This document shows positions 7,988 through 16,510 of a stretch of 64,000 bases of DNA, in pieces. A program made the translations under genes and the position numbers. The stretch's first letter is position 1. Every line of letters begins with the position of its first letter. This DNA comes from Armatimonadota bacterium (lineage in GTDB: Bacteria; Sysuimicrobiota; Sysuimicrobiia; Sysuimicrobiales; Sysuimicrobiaceae), in assembly GCA_031432545.1 (NCBI GenBank), contig JAVKGX010000001.1, forward strand, positions 70,411-134,410. The letters are read 5' to 3'. Under the pieces are notes generated by a model that saw only the letters and a list, made by a program, of their open reading frames with translations, did not search any database and was not told where the DNA came from.

Positions 7988-9127
7988 GTGGACGTTCGTC
8001 TCCGGCTCCAGGCGATCCGGCAGGCGATGGACGGCGAGGCCATCGACGCGCTCTACCTGCGCCCCGGTGCCAACCTGACCTACCTGACCGGGATCCGGCG
8101 CCAGCAGCCCCATCACACCGACACCAACGCCTACGCGGACTGGATCGAGGGCGTCTACCTCGGGGCCCACCGTGCGGTCCTCGTCGCCCCCCGGATGGGT
8201 TCGGAGTTCTTCCTGCAGCAAGCGCGGGGCAAGCCGTGGATCACCGACGTCCGGGTCGTCCTGGAAGGCGAAGATCCCACCGCGGTGATGCGCGACGTGC
8301 TCCAGCAGGTGGCCCCCGGCGCCCGCCGGGTGGCCGTGGACGACCGGGCCTGGGCCCCAGTGGTTCAAGCCTTGCACGCCGCGGGCCTCGAGGTGTCCGC
8401 GGCCCGTCGTCTGATCGATCCCATGCGGATGGTCAAGTCGGCGGAGGAACTCGACGCGATGCGCAAGGCTGCCCAACTGGCCGACGACGTGTACGCTCAG
8501 GCCCTGGCGGTGCTGCGCGAAGGCGCCAGCGAGCTGGACGTCGCCCACGAAATCGACTACCGGTTCGCCCTGGGGGGAGCCGACTACCCTTCGTTCGTGA
8601 CCGGCGTCCGGTTCACCCGCCCAAACAGCGACCGCCCGCACGCCCTGCGGCACGGCGCCCGGACGCTGGCGCCGGGGGACGCGGTGACGTTCGACTTCGG
8701 CTGCGTGCATGAAGAGTACTGTTCGGACTTCGGCCGCACCGCATTCGTGGGTGAGCCGCCCCGCGAGTTCACGACCATGTTCGATGCGGTGCTCGCGTCC
8801 CAGCACGCGGCGATGGCCGCGATGCGCGCCGGAGCCGTTACCGCGGAGGACGTCCACCAGACGGCACGACGCGTGCTGCAGGAAGCCGGCTACGCCGACT
8901 ACTTCACCCACCGCACGGGCCACGGCATCGGCATGACCGTGCACGAGCCGCCCTACCTGGACAGCGGGGACCGCACCGTCTTGCTCGAACACATGACGTT
9001 CACCGTGGAACCCAGCAGCCGCGTGCCCAACGGGTATGCCTGCCGCATAGAGGACGTGGTCGTCGTGACCCCGCAGGGCGCGGAGCCGTTGACGACTGCG
9101 CCCCGTACCCTGGCGGTGATCGAATGA
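7988..9127 (+). CDS. M24-family metallopeptidase (Xaa-Pro dipeptidase-like), copy 1
   Basis: Cytosolic metallopeptidase of the pita-bread fold, 379 aa from the GTG at 7988, which is preceded by GGAGGGA. The frame is open from 7934 but the upstream part has no ribosome site. All five metal ligands of the M24 family are present: Asp in FDFG, Asp in SDFGRT, His in TGHGIG, Glu in TVEP and Glu in IEDVVVV. The N-terminal creatinase/prolidase domain occupies about residues 1-150. It overlaps the next, related gene by ATGA. Likely role: cleavage of imported X-Pro peptides; the substrate is not proven. Confidence 0.92.
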   Translation: MDVRLRLQAIRQAMDGEAIDALYLRPGANLTYLTGIRRQQPHHTDTNAYADWIEGVYLGAHRAVLVAPRMGSEFFLQQARGKPWITDVRVVLEGEDPTAVMRDVLQQVAPGARRVAVDDRAWAPVVQALHAAGLEVSAARRLIDPMRMVKSAEELDAMRKAAQLADDVYAQALAVLREGASELDVAHEIDYRFALGGADYPSFVTGVRFTRPNSDRPHALRHGARTLAPGDAVTFDFGCVHEEYCSDFGRTAFVGEPPREFTTMFDAVLASQHAAMAAMRAGAVTAEDVHQTARRVLQEAGYADYFTHRTGHGIGMTVHEPPYLDSGDRTVLLEHMTFTVEPSSRVPNGYACRIEDVVVVTPQGAEPLTTAPRTLAVIE

Positions 9128-10320
9128 TCGAGCGCCCCGACCCGACGGTCTACGAGGCACGGGTGGACCGCTACCGGGCGGCGATGGACCGCTGGGGCGT
9201 CGACCTGTTGTTCTTGAACTTCGGGCCGGATCTGTACTACCTGTCCGGGGTGCTCACGCCGCGCTACTACTTCATCCTCAAGAGTGCGGCCGACTGGGTG
9301 AGCGGACTGTGGCTGCCGCGCGACGGTGCCCCGTTTTTGACGTTGTCCCGCTCGATGGCCGTCGACGCCGCGGAGCAGACGTGGATCTCCGACCTCCGCG
9401 TGATCGGCGGACCCGGCGGGCGGGACTTCAACGAACTGCGCACCGACGAGGATCCGGTCGCGTTCTTCAACGCGGCCGCCCGCAGCGTCGGCTCAGTCCG
9501 CTCGATCGGCACGACAGACAAAGTGTGGGCACAGACCGCCCACCACCTGCGGGAGGCGTTCCCGCAGGCCCAGCCGGTGATCCTCACGCCGTCGATGATG
9601 GACGGCCTGCGCATGATCAAGGACCCCTTTGAACTGCGGATGATGGCCAAAGCCGCCGAGATCACAGACCTCGCGATGGGGGCGACGCTGAGGCAGCTGC
9701 GCCCCGGCATGACCGAGCGGGACGTCGCCGTCGAGGTAGAGTACCAGATCCGCCGGTTCGGCGGGGACGGCTACTCCTTCCAGCCCGGCATCATCTGCGT
9801 GAAGCCGGGCAGCGAGACGCACCGCAGCGTCCTGACCCGCAACACGGACCTGGTGCTGACGCCGGGGACGTCGATCGCCTTCGACTTCGGTGTGCTCTAC
9901 CAAGGTTACTGCTCGGACTTCGGCCGCAGCGCGTTCGTCGACCCGCCCGACCCGGAGGCGCTGCGCGCGTACGCGGTGATCACCGAGGGTGTTCGGGAGG
10001 CCTGCGCCCTGTTCAAGGACGGCGCGATGAGCCCGGCCGGGATGTGCGAGTGGTTCAACGAATATGTCGGCGCACGGGGGTTCGGCGACGCGTACTGGTA
10101 CCTGGGGCTGGGGCACGGCATCGGCCTAGAGGTGCACGAGGACCCGCGCATTCGACCCGGATTCGACAAGCCGGTGCGCACGAACATGTGCTTCACGCTG
10201 GAGCCGAAGATCTGGCGCCACGGACGGTACTACGTCCGCAGCGAGGACGTCGTGGTCGTGGGTCCCGAGGGCAGCACGCCCCTGACGCGGTTCACCTACG
10301 CTCCCCTGGTGATTGCATGA
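9124..10320 (+). CDS. M24-family metallopeptidase (Xaa-Pro dipeptidase-like), copy 2
   Basis: Second M24 peptidase, 398 aa, a diverged paralogue of the preceding gene and translationally coupled to it. The metal ligands are again complete: FDFG, SDFGRS, GLGHGIG, LEP and SEDVVVV. The creatinase N-terminal domain covers about residues 10-160 and the catalytic domain about 170-395. Two adjacent paralogues suggest different peptide preferences or a heteromeric enzyme (inference). Its stop overlaps the dppC start as ATGA. Confidence 0.92.
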   Translation: MIERPDPTVYEARVDRYRAAMDRWGVDLLFLNFGPDLYYLSGVLTPRYYFILKSAADWVSGLWLPRDGAPFLTLSRSMAVDAAEQTWISDLRVIGGPGGRDFNELRTDEDPVAFFNAAARSVGSVRSIGTTDKVWAQTAHHLREAFPQAQPVILTPSMMDGLRMIKDPFELRMMAKAAEITDLAMGATLRQLRPGMTERDVAVEVEYQIRRFGGDGYSFQPGIICVKPGSETHRSVLTRNTDLVLTPGTSIAFDFGVLYQGYCSDFGRSAFVDPPDPEALRAYAVITEGVREACALFKDGAMSPAGMCEWFNEYVGARGFGDAYWYLGLGHGIGLEVHEDPRIRPGFDKPVRTNMCFTLEPKIWRHGRYYVRSEDVVVVGPEGSTPLTRFTYAPLVIA

Positions 10321-11210
10321 GCACCCGGGCGACGTCGCTGACCGCAGCGGTCGTGTCCGAACGCCCGCAGACGTACGCCGCGATCGTGCGGGCGCAGTTG
10401 CTGCGCAATCGCGGCGCGGTGGGTGGTTTGGTGCTGCTGGTCTTTGCCATCGGCGTAGCCGTGGGCGCGCCCTGGCTGGCGCCGTACGATCCGACCTACC
10501 AGGATCTGTTGGCACCGTTGGAGCCTCCGTCTCGCAAGCACCCGTTCGGCACCGACGAGGTCGGGAGGGACATCCTCAGCCGGGTCATCTACGGCTCCCG
10601 CATCTCGCTGAGCGTGGGCCTCATCTCCGTCAGCATCGGCGGCACCGCCGGCGTCACGCTGGGGCTGGTCAGCGGGTTCTACGGCGGCCGACTGGACGAC
10701 GTCATCCTGCGCGTGATGGACCTCATGCTGGCGTTTCCGGGCATCCTGCTGGCCCTGGCCATCGTCGCGGTCCTGGGCCCAGGCCTGTTCAACGTGATGA
10801 TCGCGGTCGGCATCGCGGCGACGCCCTCCTTCACACGGGTGACGCGCGGACAGACCCTCAGCGTGCGCGAGATGGACTACGTCGTCGGCGCGCGCGCCAT
10901 CGGCTGCACGAACGCGCGGGTGATCTGGCGTTACGTGCTCCCCAACGTGCTGCCCTCCATCATCGTGTTGGCGACGTTGGGGCTGGCGTCCGCCATCCTG
11001 GCGGCGTCGGGCCTGTCGTTCCTGGGTCTGGGCGCACAGCCGCCGACACCGGAGTGGGGCGCGATGCTGTCGTCAGGCCGTGCCTATCTGCGCCAGGCAT
11101 GGTGGATCACGACATTCCCCGGACTCGCGATCATGCTGACTGTGCTCGGCATGAACATGCTCGGAGACGGTTTGCGCGACGCGCTCGACCCGAAGCTGCG
11201 GCGGGCCTAG
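10317..11210 (+). CDS. dppC: Dipeptide/oligopeptide ABC permease, DppC type
   Basis: 297-aa inner-membrane permease with an N-terminal anchor helix (about residues 30-50), the PFGTDEVGRDILSR segment typical of DppC/OppC, and a five-to-six-helix binding-protein-dependent transport domain. The EAA-type cytoplasmic loop is visible around GARAIGCTNARVIWRYVLPN. The start ATG at 10317 overlaps the upstream peptidase; the longer open frame from 10044 is a shadow of that gene. No ATPase gene (dppD/dppF) is in the cluster, so the motor must be encoded elsewhere. Confidence 0.93.
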   Translation: MSTRATSLTAAVVSERPQTYAAIVRAQLLRNRGAVGGLVLLVFAIGVAVGAPWLAPYDPTYQDLLAPLEPPSRKHPFGTDEVGRDILSRVIYGSRISLSVGLISVSIGGTAGVTLGLVSGFYGGRLDDVILRVMDLMLAFPGILLALAIVAVLGPGLFNVMIAVGIAATPSFTRVTRGQTLSVREMDYVVGARAIGCTNARVIWRYVLPNVLPSIIVLATLGLASAILAASGLSFLGLGAQPPTPEWGAMLSSGRAYLRQAWWITTFPGLAIMLTVLGMNMLGDGLRDALDPKLRRA

Positions 11211-11240
11211 CCGCCGGATCACATGGAGGAGGTGGAAACG

Positions 11241-12869
11241 ATGCTTCGCGACCTACGGACCGGGCGCCGCGGGCAGATCGCCGGGCTCGCGGCGGGACTT
11301 CTGGCGGTAGTGCTGAGCCTACCCGCGCCGGCGCAGGAAGCCCGCGGGACGCTCATCCACGCCCAGGGCACCGTGTGCGCCGACACGCTGAACCAGCACC
11401 TGTCGAACAACACACCCTGCCGGATGGTGGCACGGCACGTGCTGGACAACCTGGTGGCCGTCAACCCCGCCGACGGCACGGTGCACCCGTGGCTGGCGGA
11501 ATCGTGGGAGATCACGGCCGGGGGCCGCATCTACACGTTCCGGCTGCGCCGCGGCGTGCGTTTCCACGACGGCACCCCGTTTAACGCCGAAGCGGTCCGG
11601 TTCAACTTCGAGTGGACGATGTCCCCCGACCGGCCGCGGCGGGGGTTCCGCTACCTCGCGATGGGCGGCCCTCGATACATCCGCACCGAGGTCGTCGACG
11701 AGTTCACGGTGCGCGTGGTCTTCCGCGAACCGCACGGGGGATTCCTCACCTACCTCAGCGACGGCGGACTGGGCATCGACTCGCCCGCCGCGCTGCGCCG
11801 GCTCGGGGACGACTACGGTTCCCGAGAGCTGGTGGGCACCGGGCCGTTCCGGCTCGTGAGCTGGACGCGCGGCGCCGAAGCCGTGCTCGAACGGAATCCG
11901 GACTACCGGTGGGGCGCCAGGGTGTTCGGCCACACCGGCCCCGCCTTCGTCGAACGGCTCGTCTACCGGCAGGTGCCGGAGGCCGCCACGCGCGCGGCGG
12001 TCGTGGAGACCGGACAGGCCACCAGCAGCCAAATCACGCCGCCGGACATCGCCGTGCTGCGCGGCAAGCCGGGGGTACGCATCGTCCTCGTCCCGAAGGC
12101 CGGGACCGCACGGATGATGCTGCTGAACACCAAAGAGAGCCCGACCAACGACATCCGCGTCCGGAGGGCCATCAACCACGCGATCAACAAGCCGCTGCTA
12201 ATGCGGCTGCCCGCGTGGAGCGGTACGGGACGACCGGGATTGGGTCCGCTGCCCACGAACATGGTGCCCCGGGCCTTCCAGGGGCTGTACCGGAGCCAGC
12301 TCCAGCCGGTGGACCTCGAGTACAACCCGGACCGTGCGCGGCAGCTGCTGGAGGAAGCGGGCTGGCGGGTCGGCCCCGATGGCATCCGGGTGCGGGGATC
12401 CGAACGGCTGGTCCTCGACCACGTCATCCCCGAGGGGACAGCCGTGCGCGAGTCCGAGCCGCTGCAGGCGATGCTGCGGCAGGTCGGCATCGAACTGCGC
12501 TTCCGGATCGGAGACTTCAACTTCTGGATCGGGACCGTGAGCAAGGGCGAATACCGGTCCACGATCATGAGCGACTCCGGGTACGAGAGCGCGGGCATCC
12601 TGTCCTCGTTCTTCCGAACCGGGTCGGTCTACAACTGGTACGGGTTCAGCTCACCTGAACTTGACCGGATGCTGGACACCGCGGTGGCTTCCGCCGACCC
12701 GGAGACGCGGTGGCGCAACCTGATCGGTGCCATGCGGATCATCCTCGCGAATGCCGTCGGGGTGATGGGCTGGGAGGAGGACTACGTCTTCGCGGCCCGC
12801 GCCAACGTCGAAAACCTGCAGTTCAACGAGGTGGCGTTCCCTTACTTCTACGCGACGCGGTTGCGGTAG
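11241..12869 (+). CDS. Peptide ABC transporter substrate-binding protein (SBP family 5)
   Basis: 542-aa extracytoplasmic binding protein of the DppA/OppA type. The start is the ATG at 11241 behind GGAGGAGGTG; an ATG at 11223 overlaps that ribosome site and is rejected. Residues 1-31 form a Sec signal peptide (basic start, hydrophobic core, PAPAQ cleavage region) with no lipobox cysteine, so the protein is probably released rather than lipid-anchored. Family features include AESWEI, FHDGTPF and GTGPF. It sits between the two permease genes, an unusual order. Confidence 0.93.
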   Translation: MLRDLRTGRRGQIAGLAAGLLAVVLSLPAPAQEARGTLIHAQGTVCADTLNQHLSNNTPCRMVARHVLDNLVAVNPADGTVHPWLAESWEITAGGRIYTFRLRRGVRFHDGTPFNAEAVRFNFEWTMSPDRPRRGFRYLAMGGPRYIRTEVVDEFTVRVVFREPHGGFLTYLSDGGLGIDSPAALRRLGDDYGSRELVGTGPFRLVSWTRGAEAVLERNPDYRWGARVFGHTGPAFVERLVYRQVPEAATRAAVVETGQATSSQITPPDIAVLRGKPGVRIVLVPKAGTARMMLLNTKESPTNDIRVRRAINHAINKPLLMRLPAWSGTGRPGLGPLPTNMVPRAFQGLYRSQLQPVDLEYNPDRARQLLEEAGWRVGPDGIRVRGSERLVLDHVIPEGTAVRESEPLQAMLRQVGIELRFRIGDFNFWIGTVSKGEYRSTIMSDSGYESAGILSSFFRTGSVYNWYGFSSPELDRMLDTAVASADPETRWRNLIGAMRIILANAVGVMGWEEDYVFAARANVENLQFNEVAFPYFYATRLR

Positions 12870-12941
12870 CCGCCCAACCGCACGACGGCGGCGGGGGCCG
12901 GGGCCCGATCCCCGATCCCCCGCCGCACCGGTCAACACGTC

Positions 12942-13868
12942 ATGTCCAAGTACATCCTCCGCCGCGTGCTGACGGCCATCCCTGTGCTGGTCGGGGTCAC
13001 CGTCTTGACGTTCTCGATGCTGCACTTCGTGCCGGGCGACCCCGTACTGGCGATGTTCGTCGAAAGCGGCGGTGTCACGGCCGAGCAGGTGGAGGCCATC
13101 CGCAGGAACCTCGGTCTCCACGAGCCGCTGCCGGTGCAGTACGGTCGGTTCCTCGTCCGCCTGCTGGAGGGCGACCTGGGTCGGTCCATCTGGGGCAACC
13201 ATCCGGTGGCCGAGTTGATCCTCGAACGGTTCCCACCGACCTTCCAGCTGGCGGTGGCGGCCATGGGGACGGCGATTTTCATCGGCACGACCCTGGGCGT
13301 GCTCGCGGCGATCCACCGCGGGCGTCTGGCCGACAACGTGACGATGCTGGTGGCGCTGCTGGGTGTGTCGATCCCGTCGTTCTGGTTGGGCTTTTTGCTC
13401 ATCTACGTGTTTGCGATCTGGCTGGGGCTGCTCCCGGTGACCAGCGGACCGGGACTGCAGGGGTTGATCCTGCCGGCCGTCACCCTGGGATTCGGCGCGG
13501 CGGCAATCATCGCCCGCATGGTGCGCAGCAGCCTCGTGGAAGTCCTCAGCGAAGACTACGTGCGCACGGCGCGGGCGAAGGGTCTGGGCCCGTGGAGCGT
13601 GATCGTGCGCCACGGGTTGCGCAACTCGCTCATCCCTGTGGTGACGATCCTGGGCCTGCAGTTCGGCGGGCTGCTTTCCGGCACGGTCATCGTGGAGTCG
13701 GTCTTCGCCCGGCGCGGCGTGGGCCGGCTGCTCGTCGAAGCGATCCAGAGCCGCGACTTCCCGGTCGTCCAGGGCGGCGTCCTGTTCATTGCGGCGATCT
13801 ACGTGATCGTCAACCTGACCGTCGACCTGCTGTACGGCTACCTCGATCCGCGCATCCGGTACGACTGA
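12942..13868 (+). CDS. dppB: Dipeptide/oligopeptide ABC permease, DppB type
   Basis: 308-aa permease with the family N-terminus (ILRRVLTAIPVLVGVTVLTF) and the periplasmic loop FVPGDP. The transport domain follows, with the EAA-like loop TARAKGLGPWSVIVRHGLRN. It partners DppC at 10317. A 72-base gap follows the binding-protein gene, and its stop overlaps the next start as TGATG. The neighbouring peptidases suggest import of short, perhaps proline-containing peptides. Confidence 0.93.
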   Translation: MSKYILRRVLTAIPVLVGVTVLTFSMLHFVPGDPVLAMFVESGGVTAEQVEAIRRNLGLHEPLPVQYGRFLVRLLEGDLGRSIWGNHPVAELILERFPPTFQLAVAAMGTAIFIGTTLGVLAAIHRGRLADNVTMLVALLGVSIPSFWLGFLLIYVFAIWLGLLPVTSGPGLQGLILPAVTLGFGAAAIIARMVRSSLVEVLSEDYVRTARAKGLGPWSVIVRHGLRNSLIPVVTILGLQFGGLLSGTVIVESVFARRGVGRLLVEAIQSRDFPVVQGGVLFIAAIYVIVNLTVDLLYGYLDPRIRYD

Positions 13869-15184
13869 TGCCGACGACCCCGCCTTCTGGGTCCACGTCC
13901 CGGCTGGTCGCGTTCTGGCTGCCGCTGGCCCTGTCGTGGCTGATGATGTCGCTCGCACAGCCGATCGTCGCCGCGGGCATCGGCCGCCTCGCGAACGCCG
14001 AGGTCCATCTGGCCGCCTACGGCGTCACGCTGGACTTGGCCGTGCTCATCGAGAGTCCGATCATCATGCTCTTCTCGGCGTCCGTCGCCCTGACGAAGGA
14101 CGAGGCGACCTACCGGCTGCTGCGCCGATTCATGCTGATCTTCGCGGTGGGGCTGACGGCGCTGTTCGCGGTCGTCGCCTTCACGCCCCTCGCCGACGCC
14201 GTGCTGTCCGGCCTCATCGGCGTGCCGCCGGCGGTGGCGGCCGAAGCGCGCACCGCGCTGCGTTGGCTGCTGCCGTGGGTGCCGGCGATCGCGTGGCGGC
14301 GGTTCTACCAGGGTCCGCTGCTGCGGGCGGACATGCCCCGATGGATCGGCTACGGCACCGCGTTCCGGCTGGCCGCCCTCGCCGGTGCGGTCGTCGCCGG
14401 CACGGCCGCAGGGTTGCCCGGAGCGACGATGGGCGCGATCGCGCTGTCGGCCAGCGTCGTTGTCGAGGCCCTTGTCGTCACCGTGTGGGCGCTGCCGGTG
14501 GTGCGCGCCCTCCCGGCCGGCGCGCGGGAGACCCTGACGATGGGCGACGTGGCGCGGTTCTATGTGCCGCTGGCCACCACCGACGTGATGCGCGTGGTCT
14601 CGCGCCCCATCGTGACGGCTGGGGTCGCCCGCGCGGCGCTGCCGGACATTTCGCTGGCGGCGTGGCCGGTGACGAGCGGGTTCGTCCACCTGTTGACCGC
14701 GGCCGTCATGGCGTTCCAGGAGATGGTGGTGGCCGTCCGGGACACCGCCGGCTACCGAGCCGTGGCCCGGTTCGTCACGCGCACCGGTGTGATTTTCTCC
14801 GCGGTGCTGGCGCTGGTCGCGTTCACGCCCCTGGCGGACGTCTACGTCGTGCGGATCCTCCAGCTGTCAGCCCCGCTGCGCGACGCGGTCGTCACCGCAT
14901 TGCGCACCCTGGTGGCCCTGCCGGCCTTGCTCGCCCTGCGGAACCTGTTCCGCGGGGCGCTCATCGCCGGCCGGCGGACCGCGCGCGTGCAGCAGGCCAT
15001 GGCCGGCAACCTGGTCACGCTGGCGGTCGTACTGATTGTCGGGGCCGCAGCGGCGGTGCCGGGGATCGTGCTCGCAGCCTGGGCGACGCTCATCGCGCAG
15101 GCCGCCGAGGTGGCCCTCCTGGTGGCCTTCTTGCGGATGGATCCATCGCCCGGCGTGTCGCTCCCGGAGGCGGCGGGGCGATGA
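13868..15184 (+). CDS. MOP-superfamily membrane protein, ANKH/MATE-like, copy 1
   Basis: 438-aa polytopic membrane protein with about 12 hydrophobic segments in two similar halves, as in the MOP flippase superfamily (MATE, Wzx, ANKH). Two sequence marks recall the ANKH (progressive ankylosis) branch: the first-half PLALSWLMM segment and, after the midpoint, FYVPLATTDVMRVVSRPIV, comparable to a WPLA...SRPIV pattern in ANKH. That reading is from memory, not a search. It overlaps dppB upstream and its own paralogue downstream by four bases. Substrate is unknown; in this cluster it could export a product of peptide breakdown (inference). Confidence 0.72.
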   Translation: MPTTPPSGSTSRLVAFWLPLALSWLMMSLAQPIVAAGIGRLANAEVHLAAYGVTLDLAVLIESPIIMLFSASVALTKDEATYRLLRRFMLIFAVGLTALFAVVAFTPLADAVLSGLIGVPPAVAAEARTALRWLLPWVPAIAWRRFYQGPLLRADMPRWIGYGTAFRLAALAGAVVAGTAAGLPGATMGAIALSASVVVEALVVTVWALPVVRALPAGARETLTMGDVARFYVPLATTDVMRVVSRPIVTAGVARAALPDISLAAWPVTSGFVHLLTAAVMAFQEMVVAVRDTAGYRAVARFVTRTGVIFSAVLALVAFTPLADVYVVRILQLSAPLRDAVVTALRTLVALPALLALRNLFRGALIAGRRTARVQQAMAGNLVTLAVVLIVGAAAAVPGIVLAAWATLIAQAAEVALLVAFLRMDPSPGVSLPEAAGR

Positions 15185-16497
15185 CGCCGGTGTCGTGGCG
15201 CTCCCTGCTGGCCTTGTACGTCCCGCTGATGCTCAGCGGCCTTTTGATGACCCTCGAGGCACCGCTCATCGTCGCCGGCATCGCACGCCAGCCCGCCGCG
15301 GAGCTGTTCCTCGCCGCGTTCGGCGTCGCCTTCGCGATCGCGCTGATCTACGAGGCGCCCGTCATCATGGTCCTGGAGGCCTCCATCGCCCTCACCGACG
15401 GTTGGGCGGCCTACCTGCGGTTGCGGCGCGCCTACCTGCTGCTGGGGGGCGCGCTGACGGCGCTGGGGATCGCGGTCTTCTTCACCCCGGTCTACGATCT
15501 GCTCACCGCGCACCTGATGGGCATCCCCGAGCCCATCGCCCGCGCAGCACGGCCGGCGCTGATGATCCTAACGTTCTGGCCGCTGCCGATCGGCTGGCGC
15601 CGGCTGCATCAGGGCGTGCTGATCCGCTACGAGCGCGCGGGCATCATTTCGGTGGCGACGGGCATCCGACTGCTCATCCTCGCCGCTGTCCTGTTCAGCG
15701 GCGTGTTCCGCACGGCTGACGGCGCCGTGCTGGGGGCGTTGGCGATGGTGGTCGGCGTCACGGTAGAGGCGGTCGTCGTCACGATCCCGGCTCTGACGCT
15801 GCTGGGGCCTCGCCCGGGGGCAACGGGGCAGCGCCCCTGGCGCGCGCTGTGGTCGTACTACTGGCCGCTGGCGGGCACCACGCTCCTCCAGCAAACCAGT
15901 CGGCCGTTGATCACCACCGGCGTCGCCGCGGCCCGGGACGGCGCCCTGTCGCTGGCTGCGTGGCCGGTGGTGCTCAGCATATCGATGTTCAGCTGGGGGC
16001 CGCTCAACGCGCTGCAGCAGGTGATCATCGCCGTGGCCGACCACGAGGCGAACCGTCGCCGTGTGCTGCGGTTCGTCCTGGCCATCGGGGGCGGACTGAC
16101 TGCGACCCTCGTGCTGGTCACGCACACCGCGCTGCTGGACGTGCTCTTTCGGCAAGCGTTCGGCATCTCGTCGGCGCTGGCAGCGCTGGCGACGCCCGCA
16201 GCGAGGTTGCTCTCGGTGATCCCTCTGGTGATGGCCCTGCAGTCATACTTCCGCGGCCGGCTGATCCGCGACGGACGCACCCGCGTCGTGCAGCGCGCGA
16301 TGCTGGCGAACCTGGCGGTCGTGGCCGGCGCGGTGGCGGGGGCGTTGACGTTCGGCCCCCTGTCGGGGGCGGTCTTCGGTGCCTTGGCGATCCTGTCGGG
16401 GGGCGTGGCCGAGATGGGCGCGCTGTGGTGGGGTGGACGCACCGCGGCGGCGCCGGCGCCGACACCCGAGATGGTGGAAGTCAGCAGACCGCTGTAA
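15181..16497 (+). CDS. MOP-superfamily membrane protein, ANKH/MATE-like, copy 2
   Basis: 438-aa paralogue of the preceding gene, with the same length and aligned motifs: PLMLSGLLM near the start, an acidic EAPVIM segment, WRRLHQG, and YYWPLAGTTLLQQTSRPLI after the midpoint. The two adjoin by ATGA, so they are co-translated and may form a heterodimer. The longer frame from 13936 is a shadow of copy 1. Function is not known beyond the likely transport class. Confidence 0.72.
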   Translation: MTPVSWRSLLALYVPLMLSGLLMTLEAPLIVAGIARQPAAELFLAAFGVAFAIALIYEAPVIMVLEASIALTDGWAAYLRLRRAYLLLGGALTALGIAVFFTPVYDLLTAHLMGIPEPIARAARPALMILTFWPLPIGWRRLHQGVLIRYERAGIISVATGIRLLILAAVLFSGVFRTADGAVLGALAMVVGVTVEAVVVTIPALTLLGPRPGATGQRPWRALWSYYWPLAGTTLLQQTSRPLITTGVAAARDGALSLAAWPVVLSISMFSWGPLNALQQVIIAVADHEANRRRVLRFVLAIGGGLTATLVLVTHTALLDVLFRQAFGISSALAALATPAARLLSVIPLVMALQSYFRGRLIRDGRTRVVQRAMLANLAVVAGAVAGALTFGPLSGAVFGALAILSGGVAEMGALWWGGRTAAAPAPTPEMVEVSRPL

Positions 16498-16510
16498 CGA
16501 GGAGGCCAAT

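Noticed and set aside
12710-15184. Single 824-codon fusion of the binding-protein end, DppB region and the first MOP protein
   Set aside because: Only the last 438 codons (from 13868) are homologous; the earlier part is out-of-frame shadow of the binding protein and DppB genes.
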